Part shown: positions 26,254 through 33,909 of the stretch, piece after piece
Layout of the letters: the number at the start of each line of letters is the position of its first letter
How positions within the stretch are numbered: position 1 is the first letter of the stretch
Source: Rhodospirillales bacterium
GTDB lineage: Bacteria > Pseudomonadota > Alphaproteobacteria > Kiloniellales > JACOMY01
NCBI GenBank assembly: GCA_014324045.1
Contig: JACOMY010000031.1
Span: 1-39,932 of the forward strand
Length of the DNA: 39,932 nucleotides
Direction: 5' to 3'
Position numbers and translations under genes: made by a program
The notes under the pieces: generated by a model
What the model was told of the DNA's origin: nothing
Database searches by the model: none
Seen by the model: the letters and a program-made list of their open reading frames with translations, nothing else

Positions 26254-26330
26254 ATCGCTTCCTTGCCGTCTTGAGTGTGAGATGCCCGATGGTTTCTTCC
26301 CTGGGGTTTCTTCCCTGGACGACGCCCCAA
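26220..26330 (-). pseudogene. Possible brnT C-terminal scrap
   Basis: Reading toward brnA on the minus strand, one frame gives EETIGHLTLKTARKRYEQAL and ends just inside brnA. This is loosely like the BrnT ending (…RKAxxxERxxYE). No BrnT N-terminal motif (W-D-x-K-N…KHG) is found upstream, and the perfect 14-bp tandem duplication at 26291-26318 would shift the frame. This is speculative. Confidence 0.25.
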
Positions 26331-26876
26331 CATAAGGTCAAGCTGCCGTACGAAGCGGGCTGGGTGCCGGTCTAAGCTGCGGCAATCCGATTTCTGAAGC
26401 TCTCCGTTCCGGCGCAAGCTGGCCGCGCCGTTCGGCAAAACGCTCGTCACAGGCGAAGGCTACTACATCGTAAAATACCCCGAATGCGTGGCAAGCTTTT
26501 GGCCGATGCCATTGCGGACCGGTTCATTGCCGAAGCACAGGAGGGGCTCAAACAGGAGAGCGGCACTAACAGATTGAAAAGGAATAGCTTCGCGAAAATT
26601 ATTTCCCGACCGCCGGTCTTGCTGCCGCCCGGGGTGGGAATAGCTGTCCCTTGCAGGCCGGTAGAACCGTTCGAGTTGGCCAGAGATATTTGGAGGATAT
26701 TAGCGTTCGGGTTCGCGTTTGGGGCCGTTCCTTGTTACGATGCGCGAGGAACTGCACGACGGCGGCAAGAAATCGAGCGGCGGCGCCCCAGGGACGAAAA
26801 GAAGAGGGACGAAAAACGGGGCCGAGGCGATCGGCATGGCGCGGTCCAAGGTGTTGCAGGGCTTCGAAGATGCAGC
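26254..26876. other. Degenerate spacer upstream of brnA
   Basis: About 620 bases without a clear gene. It includes the 14-bp duplication, short coding-like stretches on the plus strand (for example GEGYYIVKYPE near 26430-26480 and MRGKLLADAIADRFIAEAQE from 26484) that do not continue convincingly, and a small ORF at 26740-26880 listed separately. It looks like eroded accessory DNA. Confidence 0.5.
26291..26318 (+). repeat. Perfect 14-bp tandem duplication
   Basis: GGTTTCTTCCCTGG is present twice head to tail (26291-26304 and 26305-26318). Confidence 0.92.
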
Positions 26877-26880
26877 CTAA
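26740..26880 (+). CDS. Possible small basic protein
   Basis: A 46-residue frame starts MREELHDGGKKSSGGAPG and ends SKVLQGFEDAA. Its TAA overlaps the stop of the convergent DUF962 gene by three bases (CTAA), echoing the shared-stop arrangement of other convergent pairs. There is no known family and no strong ribosome-binding site, so it may be spurious. Confidence 0.25.
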   Translation: MREELHDGGKKSSGGAPGTKRRGTKNGAEAIGMARSKVLQGFEDAA

Positions 26881-27212
26881 CCCGAAGAGATCCCGTGCTT
26901 TCGTACTTCGCGATCCAGGCGCCCCAGGCAGAAGAGGTAGCACATGCGCAGGTCGCTGACGAAGGACCAGAGCGGGTAGGTGAAGGTGGCCGGACGGTTG
27001 CGTTCGATCAGCAGGTGAGAGATCCAGGCGAAACCGTAGCCGCAGAGCAGTGCGGCCAAGAGAAGCCACCAGTTCTGCGTGATTAGCGTCAACAGCAAAA
27101 GCAGGAGCCCGGCACCGGTCCCCGCCACATGGATGAGGCGCGTCAGACCGCAGCTGTGTTCGCGCAAGTAGTAGGGCCAAAACGCGCGATAGCTGGTAAT
27201 CCGCTCTCCCAT
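26877..27212 (-). CDS. DUF962 / Mpo1-like membrane protein
   Basis: The 111-residue product begins MGERITSYRAFWPYYLREHS, then LTRLIHVAGTGAGLLLL, a second helix and HLLIERNRPATFTYPLWSFV. This matches short DUF962 proteins related to yeast Mpo1, a dioxygenase in alpha-oxidation of 2-hydroxy fatty acids; the His residues in EHS, IHV and SHL are the expected metal ligands. Two to three membrane helices are visible. The ATG at 27212 begins the conserved part; the longer frame includes the hairpin region upstream. It is divergent from asd. Confidence 0.85.
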   Translation of the reverse strand: MGERITSYRAFWPYYLREHSCGLTRLIHVAGTGAGLLLLLLTLITQNWWLLLAALLCGYGFAWISHLLIERNRPATFTYPLWSFVSDLRMCYLFCLGRLDREVRKHGISSG

Positions 27213-27246
27213 GCCGCCGCAGTAGCCCCCTGTCGATGGCCGCCTT

Positions 27247-27277
27247 GCCCGCAAGGTCTCTTGCCCACCTTGCGGGC
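27247..27277. repeat. Perfect 11-bp inverted repeat
   Basis: GCCCGCAAGGT (27247-27257) and ACCTTGCGGGC (27267-27277) flank a nine-base loop. The element lies between the divergent DUF962 and asd genes, so it is more likely an operator or leader hairpin than a terminator; no T-run follows. Confidence 0.85.
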
Positions 27278-27381
27278 CAAGACCTTTTGCAATTTCACAC
27301 GCGATCCCTCTATTTGCAAGCAGCATCTAGGCTAATGTAGGTTCCCGGTCCAACCCACAATGAATTGAAGGAGTCAGGTTC

Positions 27382-28398
27382 ATGGGATATCGCGTTGCCG
27401 TGGTCGGTGCTACCGGGACTGTCGGCAGGGAAATCCTGCAGACCTTGGCGGAGCGGGACTTTCCGGCAGACGACGTGATTGCGCTGGCATCCTCGCGCAG
27501 CGCCGGGACGGAGGTGTCTTTCGGTGAAGATGCTGTCCTGAAAGTCCGGGCGCTGAACGCCTTCGACTTCAAGGGCACCGACTTGGTACTTTCCTCTCCC
27601 GGTGCCAAGGTCTCGGCCGAGTATGCGCCGGGCGCGGCCAAGAAGGGGGCGGTCGTCATCGACAACACCTCCTTCTTCCGCATGGACCCCGACGTGCCGC
27701 TGGTGGTGCCGGAGGTCAATCCGCAAGCGCTGGCCGGCTATGGCCGCCGGCACATCGTCGCCAATCCCAACTGCTCGACCATCCAGCTGGTCACGGCCCT
27801 GAAGCCGCTGCACGACCTGGTGCCGCTGGAGCGGGTGGTGGTGGCCACCTATCAATCGGTCTCGGGCGCTGGCAAGGATGCGATGGACGAACTGTTCGGC
27901 CAGACCCGTTCGATCTACGTCAACGATCCGGTCAAGCCGGAACTCTTCTCCAAGCAGATCGCCTTCAACGTGATCCCGCACATCGACGTCTTCATGGAAG
28001 ACGGCTCTACCAAGGAGGAGTGGAAGATGTCGGTGGAGATCAAGAAGATCCTGGATCCGGAGATCCGGCTGACCGCAACCTGCGTGCGCGTGCCGGTCTT
28101 CGTCGGTCATGCCGAGGCAGTGAACCTGGAGTTCGACGGCCCAATCGACGTGGAGGAGGCCCGCGAGGCCCTGCGCTCGGCGCCGGGCGTGGCGCTGGTT
28201 GACCATCGGACCGATGGCGGCTATGTCACGCCGCAGGAGTCGGTGGGCGAAGACAAGGTCTACGTCAGCCGCTTGCGGCAGGATCCGACCGTCGACAACG
28301 GCTTGAACCTCTGGGTGGTCTCCGACAACCTGCGCAAGGGAGCGGCGCTCAACAGCGTGCAAATCGCCGAGACCCTGGTCAGCGACTATCTGAACTAG
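27382..28398 (+). CDS. asd: Aspartate-semialdehyde dehydrogenase
   Basis: Asd reduces aspartyl phosphate to the semialdehyde, the branch point to lysine/DAP, threonine and methionine. The 338-residue product has VAVVGATGTVGREIL (NADP-binding), SSPGAKVSAEYAPGAAKKGA, ANPNCSTIQL with the catalytic Cys, TYQSVSGAG, and a His in CVRVPVFVGHAEAVN. The ATG at 27382 follows AAGGAGTC. DapB, the later DAP-pathway enzyme, is at 15580, not linked. Confidence 0.96.
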   Translation: MGYRVAVVGATGTVGREILQTLAERDFPADDVIALASSRSAGTEVSFGEDAVLKVRALNAFDFKGTDLVLSSPGAKVSAEYAPGAAKKGAVVIDNTSFFRMDPDVPLVVPEVNPQALAGYGRRHIVANPNCSTIQLVTALKPLHDLVPLERVVVATYQSVSGAGKDAMDELFGQTRSIYVNDPVKPELFSKQIAFNVIPHIDVFMEDGSTKEEWKMSVEIKKILDPEIRLTATCVRVPVFVGHAEAVNLEFDGPIDVEEAREALRSAPGVALVDHRTDGGYVTPQESVGEDKVYVSRLRQDPTVDNGLNLWVVSDNLRKGAALNSVQIAETLVSDYLN

Positions 28399-28582
28399 CG
28401 TAAGCCGCTCATTCCTTGCCCATCCGAGTTTAGCCCACCGAGACCTTATCGTGACACGTTCCCCGCTCCCTCCGGCGATCCTTACCGTGCAATACCGATC
28501 CGGACAGCACTCCGCTGCACAGGAACCTAACCTGGGAAGGAAGTGTGAACGCGATATGTAGGTATCTTGGGACGATACGCCC

Positions 28583-29455
28583 ATGACAAAGACCGTCATC
28601 GTCTGCGGCTATCCCAAGAGCGGCAACACCTGGTGCAGCCGCCTGGTCGCCGAGGCCATCGGCTGCCCATCGCGCGGCTATCTGGGTAGGCGGCATTGGG
28701 ACCCGGCGATTGAGGGTCTGGAGCGGATCTCGGACTTCGCCGTCTGGAAGTCGCATAAAAATTATTCCGAAATACACAGAAAATACCCGCAGGCGAGCCT
28801 TCTCCATATCGTCAGAGATCCGCGGGATATAGCGGTGTCGGGCGCCCTCTTTTTCGGTTCCAAGCGCTACTACAAAAAACGGCTCCAGGGCACAAAGGTG
28901 GACAGCTTCGAATTCATGGTGCGCAAGCTATGCGACGGCGACATCAATAGCAAGGGTCGAGGGCCCTGGGTCCAGCGGGTCCGTGCCTATCTGGAGGGGG
29001 AGAGCTTGAGCATCCGCTACGAGGATCTGCTCGACAGCCCACTGCACGAACTCCGGCGCATCATGTCTTACCTGGGGATTTCACGATCCGAGGCGCGCTT
29101 ACGCACCGCCATAGAAAAGCAGTCCTTCGCCGCCGTCCGCAAACGCGCCGAGGAAAGCGAAGACAGGCCCAAACTCAGGCTTCTACGTAAGGGACAGAGT
29201 GGGGGCTTCCGGGAGTACCTCACCGCCGAGCAGATCGCGCGCATCGAGGCCAGTTGCAAGACGGAGATGGCGGCCTTGGGCTATGAGGTCAGCTCTTCAA
29301 TCCAAGATTTTAAGGAATCGATGCCCCACGGTCGAGACAGGCCCGGCACTCGCGTATCGCCGGAGTTGCATGGTTTCCGGATCGCCCTCGGCAACATTTT
29401 GTCCGCTTGGCGCAAAGTCCTGGGAAGGTACCTGCCTGGCCGGCCAAGCCGGTAG
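28583..29455 (+). CDS. Sulfotransferase-domain protein
   Basis: The product resembles PAPS-dependent sulfotransferases. IVCGYPKSGNTWCSRL (about 6-21) is the 5'-phosphosulfate-binding loop, HIVRDPRDIAVSGALFF (about 75-91) the 3'-phosphate-binding strand, and LRKGQSGGFREYLT near residue 210 corresponds to the RKG motif. Its acceptor is unknown; a secreted glycan or small molecule is possible given the glycosyltransferase-like gene at the window end. The last 30 or so residues (from PELHGFRIALGN) are encoded by the 410-bp repeat, so the original C-terminus was probably replaced. Confidence 0.85.
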   Translation: MTKTVIVCGYPKSGNTWCSRLVAEAIGCPSRGYLGRRHWDPAIEGLERISDFAVWKSHKNYSEIHRKYPQASLLHIVRDPRDIAVSGALFFGSKRYYKKRLQGTKVDSFEFMVRKLCDGDINSKGRGPWVQRVRAYLEGESLSIRYEDLLDSPLHELRRIMSYLGISRSEARLRTAIEKQSFAAVRKRAEESEDRPKLRLLRKGQSGGFREYLTAEQIARIEASCKTEMAALGYEVSSSIQDFKESMPHGRDRPGTRVSPELHGFRIALGNILSAWRKVLGRYLPGRPSR

Positions 29456-29771
29456 CGGCAGGATCGATGCGCTGCCGCCGGGAGGCGGAAAGGAGGGATC
29501 GCTGGGGCCGGATCCTGTGTCCGGGGATCCTGGGAAAGGGCCAATTCCATACCATCGCCGCCGGTCTTTGCCGCTCCCGCAACGCGCGCGTGGCCGACCG
29601 GCAGCCGCCGGTGCCTTGACTGTCCGGGTCTTGCCCGCCGGGGCTTGATCGCGGTACATGGAATCCGTTCCGGCGATCCCTGACCGAGAAATCCCAGCTT
29701 AGGGGTATCCTGCGGCGGGCGGCCTTGCGGGCGGATCCCGCGGTCCGGCGGGAAGGAGCCTAGGCATGAGC
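29359..29771 (+). repeat. Long direct repeat, copy 1 (~413 bp)
   Basis: This segment matches 33503-33909 almost throughout (I estimate roughly 85% identity by eye, with small indels). It starts GCCGGAGTTGCATGGTTTCC and ends with AAGGAGCCTAGGCATGAGC, the ribosome-binding site and first two codons of the restriction-endonuclease-like gene. It contains a GC-rich hairpin at 29431-29462 and TGCCTTGACTGTCCGGGTCT near 29610, present in both copies. No transposase or terminal inverted repeats are seen. Confidence 0.92.
29431..29462 (+). other. Hairpin within repeat copy 1
   Basis: CCTGCC pairs with GGCAGG and the inner CCGGC with GCCGG around a short loop containing CAA. The sulfotransferase stop codon TAG lies in the 3' arm. 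The equivalent hairpin in copy 2 has a longer perfect inner stem. There is no T-run, so it is not a classical terminator. Confidence 0.55.
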
Positions 29772-30653
29772 AATAATAATTTTCTACGGACAGTTTCCGA
29801 CCTCAGCAAAATCATTACGCCGATTGACAGTACAATCCGGTTTCCCGAAATCCTCGACCTTCTGATCGAGAAATACGACAATACTATCGAGATATTTTGC
29901 CATCTCATTCGGGAGTCCGAATCGAGTGCCGAGGTTTTGAAAAAAATCCGCACAACGGAGCGCGACGCAGATGAGCGCATGGCTCTTCTCAAGATGTATC
30001 GCCGCTGTGTCTCTCCCGTTCTGGACACAGAGACTACGAAGAAAATCAAAAAGATCAGCACAGATACGCTGATCGAAGCCTATGGCGAGACGCTCAAACC
30101 GATAGCCAAGCTGAAAGCGCAGTTTACCGACCTGCCACAAGAGTATAAATATGCCTTGGCGGCTTTGGTCGGAGAATACGATACGCGCGGACAACTGGGC
30201 TATCAGCTCACAGGAGCTTTTTTCGATTGGTTTGAAGATCGTTTCGCGAGTCAGTACATCATTGAGGGGCCGCGCGGGGCAGGACGCGATATCGAGCTGT
30301 CTGAACTCTACCCCGAATTTAAGGGTTCCTATCCCTGTGACTTTGTCGTTCGCCGCAGCAGCGATCGAGCAGTGCTCGCAGTGGGCTTTGCCCGCTATGA
30401 CTCGACGCGCGGCGGCGCGCAGTCCGATGATCGGACCGGTGGCAACGCCAACAAGGTTGAGAAGGCCAAGGCCCTCGATCGGGTGACGCCGACAGGCCTC
30501 AAACTGATCTTCTTGTCAGACGGTCCAGGACTCATGCACGGCGACACTTGGGAAGAAGCCTGCGTGCTTGACGGCCAGTGGAACGGGCGCGTGCGCGTCG
30601 TCACCTTGAAACTGGCCGCAGCACGGATTACTGCGGATTGGTTGGAAGGCTAG
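29766..30653 (+). CDS. Probable type II restriction endonuclease
   Basis: The 295-residue protein has a helical N-terminal half (about 1-130) and an alpha/beta C-terminal half. The latter contains CDFVVRRSSDRAVLAVGFAR and YDSTRGGAQSDDRTGGNANK, then LKLIFLSDGPGLMHGDTWEE. The Asp in CDFVV and later charged residues could form a PD-(D/E)xK-like site, but I cannot name the family with certainty. The call rests mainly on its pairing with an adenine methyltransferase that shares its stop position. The gene is clearly more AT-rich than its surroundings, especially its first 400 bases, suggesting transfer. Its start region is supplied by repeat copy 1. Confidence 0.65.
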   Translation: MSNNNFLRTVSDLSKIITPIDSTIRFPEILDLLIEKYDNTIEIFCHLIRESESSAEVLKKIRTTERDADERMALLKMYRRCVSPVLDTETTKKIKKISTDTLIEAYGETLKPIAKLKAQFTDLPQEYKYALAALVGEYDTRGQLGYQLTGAFFDWFEDRFASQYIIEGPRGAGRDIELSELYPEFKGSYPCDFVVRRSSDRAVLAVGFARYDSTRGGAQSDDRTGGNANKVEKAKALDRVTPTGLKLIFLSDGPGLMHGDTWEEACVLDGQWNGRVRVVTLKLAAARITADWLEG

Positions 30654-31975
30654 ATATCGGAAATTTCTCGAATTTCCTGCGGATAGGCGTCGAGGATCCG
30701 GCTATCGACCACAAAGCGGCAAGGCAGATCTTCTGACGCTGCGGCCGAGGGAAGAGACAGATTCTCAGCCTTTTTAGAGCGTCCGTTCACGTAATCGCCC
30801 ATCGGTTGCAAACCGTGTCGCATCCGCTGTATTGTGGCCTTTGCAGCACTGAAAGAAGCATCTATGCCGAGATAGCGCCGTCCAAGGTCCCGGGCGGCAT
30901 GAAGGGTTGTCCCTGAGCCGCAGAAGGGATCGACCACGAGGTCGCCTTCATCCGAACTGGCTCCAACGATCATCTTGACCATCGCAAGGTTCTTCTCGGT
31001 CGGATAGCCTGTGATCTTGATAGTTTGGTGGTGGGCATCGCGGTACCGATCCCAATAGTCCGTTAGCGCGGTTTTCTTATCGGATGACCAATAGACCTTA
31101 CGGCGGGGATTGCCGTTGCGAGACCAGTGAATATCGCCTTGACTATCTAATGTATCGAGCTTCGCGGGCGCATACTGCCAGTGTTTTCCCGGTGGCGGCA
31201 TCATTCCGCGCCACGGCTGGCCAGTTTCACCGTTGCGCGTGCCTGGAGCATGAATGGGAACCAGCTTGTAGCGCCGCCCAAAGTTATCGAATTTCGGATA
31301 CTCCCTATCGATCCAATCCTGCTCGGGCTCCACGCCCGGCTTGTTCCATTTGTAAGACTTAGTTTTAGTATAGAACAGAATGTAATCGTTAATGTTGGCG
31401 TACTGATTACTGGTAAAATTCTTACTGCTACACTTTCTCCGGGTGATCAGGTTGCGAAAATTATCGGGGCCAAAGACCTCATCCATCACAACCTTCAAAT
31501 GTCCGAGCATCCGATGACCGATATGAACGTAAATCGAGCCGTCGCCGGCCATAGTTTCCCGCATAAGAATCAAGCGGCGGCGCATGAACTCGATGTAAGC
31601 GGCACGGCCCATGCTATCCTTATAGGCGTGCTCAAGGTCACGGGAATGAAAGTCAAATCCGGTACCGTAGGGCGGATCGAGATAGTAGAGGCTAACCTTC
31701 GTTTCTTCGCCGATCAGCTGGTTGAGGACGAAGAAGTTATCGTCGAGAATGAAGGCGTTATCGGGAATCTTGTCGATCTGTGCAGCGCTTCCGCCCTCCA
31801 TCGTCAGGAATTGACGCGGCGTTGGTGTGACGATATCCGAACGGTCTGCTTTGTTCGGATAGCTCAGGGCAACTTCCGCATCGCCTGAGGGCAAAGGGAT
31901 GGGTTCCCGATAGAAATCCAGCACGGAAATTGCGTCCCGTGAGTGCTGCTCGCGCTTAGTGATGCCTGTTGCCAT
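30650..31975 (-). CDS. N6-adenine DNA methyltransferase (type II, beta-class order)
   Basis: The 441-residue product carries motif IV DPPYGTGF (about 99-106) ahead of motif I VDPFCGSGTTLHAARDLGRR (about 362-381), the permuted beta-class order. DPPY points to N6-methyladenine as product. Other family blocks are AYIEFMRRRLILMRETM, GSIYVHIGHRMLGHLK, and TGYPTEKNLAMVKMIV. It is convergent with the endonuclease-like gene, ending on a shared CTAG, so the two make a restriction-modification module with opposite transcription. The recognition sequence cannot be predicted. Confidence 0.92.
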   Translation of the reverse strand: MATGITKREQHSRDAISVLDFYREPIPLPSGDAEVALSYPNKADRSDIVTPTPRQFLTMEGGSAAQIDKIPDNAFILDDNFFVLNQLIGEETKVSLYYLDPPYGTGFDFHSRDLEHAYKDSMGRAAYIEFMRRRLILMRETMAGDGSIYVHIGHRMLGHLKVVMDEVFGPDNFRNLITRRKCSSKNFTSNQYANINDYILFYTKTKSYKWNKPGVEPEQDWIDREYPKFDNFGRRYKLVPIHAPGTRNGETGQPWRGMMPPPGKHWQYAPAKLDTLDSQGDIHWSRNGNPRRKVYWSSDKKTALTDYWDRYRDAHHQTIKITGYPTEKNLAMVKMIVGASSDEGDLVVDPFCGSGTTLHAARDLGRRYLGIDASFSAAKATIQRMRHGLQPMGDYVNGRSKKAENLSLPSAAASEDLPCRFVVDSRILDAYPQEIREISDI

Positions 31976-32149
31976 ACCTATCTCCGAATTTTGCTAGCCA
32001 AAATAGAACATAAAGAGAAGAGCGTCCAGAAAAATATGCTTTTCAGGAATTTTGAGAGCAAAGGATAAGCACAGAAAGCTAAAAGGAGCCGGGACTAGGC
32101 GCGCCTCACGGTCTTCACGTTGACGCAAAAGATCCGGGCAATCCCGGTC

Positions 32150-32446
32150 AAGCGACGGTCGTCCTGTTCCCCTCTGCGCTTCGCCGCCCGGCATCCGAGA
32201 GCCAGCGTGCCGATGGCCTCTTCCGGACGGACCTTGCAAAGCCTCGTCGGAAATCGCCAGGCCGAATCGCGGGGCACCGGGCTTCAGGTACTGCGCGCGC
32301 TCCCGCGGCCCCCTCATGAAGCAAAGCTTTCAGGCCTGCAGCGCCCCGCCCGCGCGGCGCAGCAACTGGCGGATCGGGAGGTGCCGCTTCTGCTTGCCGG
32401 TCTCGCGGCGGATCGACTGCAACGCGGTTGCGTGACCGACGAGGTC
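32150..32446 (-). pseudogene. Frameshifted fragment of an SF1 helicase (DUF4011-associated type)
   Basis: Reading the minus strand across three frames gives LVGHATALQSIRRETGKQKR, HLPIRQLLRRAGGALQA, then AQYLKPGAPRFGLAISDEA, then VRPEEAIGTLALG. This follows the Walker B region of large superfamily 1 helicases of the DUF4011 type, whose intact form reads roughly IRREIxKQKRHxPIRxLL…KPCxxMSPLSVAQYL…FDLVIFDEASQ. At least two frameshifts are needed and the Walker A half is absent. It may derive from the same gene family as the fragment at 6571-6740. Confidence 0.6.
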
Positions 32447-32684
32447 CGCCGGAGCGCGCTCCTCGGGGATCGCCCCCCGGGGACGGGGCGGCCCGCACCG
32501 AGGCCGCCGCGATCTCCGGCGCGTTGCTGCGATCATGGCCTCGCCGCAGGCATTGAAGGCGGCGCGCCTCGGCGCTTTAAAATCGCCTGCACCGCCACGG
32601 GGCGGAAGATGGCAACAGAGTTGACGGCTTGTATCAAGCGCCGAACCGCAGAGCTAGAGGCCCGGAACCCATAATCAAGACTTA

Positions 32685-32708
32685 CCTCGAATATGGCCTC
32701 GAATATGG
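32685..32708 (+). repeat. Perfect 12-bp tandem duplication
   Basis: CCTCGAATATGG is present twice head to tail (32685-32696 and 32697-32708), just after the glycosylase stop on the opposite strand. Confidence 0.9.
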
Positions 32709-32718
32709 CATTGCGGAT

Positions 32719-33342
32719 TCATTCTGTCTGGATGCTACCGCCGCGCTTCCGGTCTAGAAATCCCCGATCCAGGAACGCCCACATATAGCGGGCAAGCGAT
32801 GTTCGGAACGGCTTGGCAAGATCCGGCTGCAACGGCCCTTGTAGATAGTTCTCCTCAAGGATGCGCCGCACACGAATGAGTGTCCCATCCGTAGCAGGGA
32901 ACACATCTGGCTTTGCAAAGTAAAAGATTGCCAGCATGTCGGCGGACCATTGGGACATACCCCAATGCCCCGACACAGCGGCGCTTAACTCGGGATAATC
33001 CAGATCCCGCCATGCCTCGAAGCTGGCCGGATCGCGCTCATAGCAGGCGGCGAACTCGCGGACGGTGCGAACCTTCCGGCGCGACAAGCCACAAACAACA
33101 AGATCCGCCTCTGCAAGTTTCCAGCATCCTTCAAGCTGACGCCGGTCGCGAAGATCTGCTAGACGTGCATAAATTGTGTCAGCAGCAACACGCGAAAGCA
33201 TCTGACCGACGACGATCTTCGTCACGGCTTCGGCCACAGGCAGTGGCTGCGGCACCAGTTCCGGAAGAGGGGACAGCTGCTCTAGAAGCCCGCACAGCAG
33301 CGGATAAGCGGCCCGCAGACGATCTTGGTGGTGCAACGGCAC
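32719..33342 (-). CDS. HhH-GPD DNA glycosylase (AlkA-like)
   Basis: About 207 residues show the helix-hairpin-helix glycosylase fold: AVTKIVVGQMLSRVAADTIY near the N-terminus, then AAVSGHWGMSQWSADMLAIF and YFAKPDVFPATDGTLIRVRR. This corresponds to the HhH-GPD region of 3-methyladenine glycosylases, with the catalytic Asp in ATDGTL. No Fe-S cysteine cluster is present, unlike Nth/MutY. The start is uncertain: GTG at 33342 or TTG at 33336 are the best sites, since the frame continues upstream into repeat copy 2 without similarity. Placement beside a methyltransferase suggests repair of aberrantly methylated bases, an inference. Confidence 0.75.
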   Translation of the reverse strand: MPLHHQDRLRAAYPLLCGLLEQLSPLPELVPQPLPVAEAVTKIVVGQMLSRVAADTIYARLADLRDRRQLEGCWKLAEADLVVCGLSRRKVRTVREFAACYERDPASFEAWRDLDYPELSAAVSGHWGMSQWSADMLAIFYFAKPDVFPATDGTLIRVRRILEENYLQGPLQPDLAKPFRTSLARYMWAFLDRGFLDRKRGGSIQTE

Positions 33343-33420
33343 CTCTCTTCCAAGCGGTTGACTCTCTTCATTTAACCCGTGCTTCCCAGTTGGCCAGACT
33401 CTAAATGCCGGTTTCCGCTG

Positions 33421-33450
33421 CGGCCGGTGTAAAATCGGCCGGTGTAAAAT
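33421..33450 (+). repeat. Perfect 15-bp tandem duplication
   Basis: CGGCCGGTGTAAAAT is present twice head to tail (33421-33435 and 33436-33450), between the glycosylase start and repeat copy 2. Confidence 0.92.
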
Positions 33451-33502
33451 CGGGATGTCAGTCCCAGCGGCGGGTAGCGCACAGGGGACCCCGGCGCGGG
33501 CA

Positions 33503-33909
33503 GCCGGAGTTGCATGGTTTCCGGATCGCCCCCGGCGCCGCTTTGTCCGCTTGGCGCGAAGGTCCCGGGCTGGCCGCTGCCGGCCCAAGCCGGTAGCGGC
33601 AGGGTCGATGCGCTGCCGCCGGTAGGCGAAAACAGGGGGATCGCTGGACCCGGATCCTAGACCCGGGTTGGGAAAGGGCGAATTCCATGCCATCGCCGCC
33701 GGTCTTTGCCGCTCCCGCAACGCGCGCGTGGCCGGCCGGCAGCCGCCGGTGCCTTGACTGTCCGGGTCTTGCCCGCCGGGGTCTTATCGCGGTACATTCG
33801 CCCCGTTCCGGCGGTTCTTGCCTGGGAAATCCTGGCTTAGGGGTATCCTGCGGCGGGCGGCCTTGCGGGCGGATCCTGCAGTCCGGCGGGAAGGAGCCTA
33901 GGCATGAGC
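33503..33909 (+). repeat. Long direct repeat, copy 2 (~407 bp)
   Basis: This is the second copy of the 29359-29771 element, again starting GCCGGAGTTGCATGGTTTCC and ending in AAGGAGCCTAGGCATGAGC, here the start of the pentapeptide-repeat gene. It contains the hairpin at 33573-33600, where GCCGCTGCCGGC pairs with GCCGGTAGCGGC (one mismatch) around a CCAA loop. The two copies are in the same orientation, about 4.1 kb apart, and bracket the restriction-modification/glycosylase segment. Confidence 0.92.
33573..33600 (+). other. Hairpin within repeat copy 2
   Basis: A 12-bp stem with one mismatch and a four-base CCAA loop. It is preserved, with altered sequence in the outer stem, in copy 1, which hints at selection on structure. 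Confidence 0.6.

Larger units (their letters stand above)
31976..32718. other. Spacer with decayed helicase and tandem duplication
   Basis: No intact gene in about 740 bases. It holds the AT-rich methyltransferase upstream region, the helicase relic at 32150-32446 and the 12-bp tandem duplication at 32685-32708. A plus-strand frame at 32120-32674 looks like the antisense shadow of the relic. Confidence 0.55.
33343..33903. other. Spacer made mostly of repeat copy 2
   Basis: No independent gene is supported in about 560 bases. It contains the 15-bp tandem duplication at 33421-33450 and long repeat copy 2. A small plus-strand frame at 33405-33596 repeats the PELHGFRIA…LSAW tail found at the end of the sulfotransferase. 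Confidence 0.6.

Noticed and set aside
27310..28599. 429-codon minus-strand frame
   Set aside because: Antisense shadow of asd.
32719..33720. Full 333-codon frame as the glycosylase gene
   Set aside because: Its first ~125 codons lie in repeat copy 2 and the adjoining spacer and resemble no glycosylase; a later GTG or TTG start is more likely.
29359..33909. Long repeats as insertion sequences or composite transposon ends
   Set aside because: No transposase frame, no terminal inverted repeats and no flanking target-site duplication could be seen; kept as an unclassified repeat.
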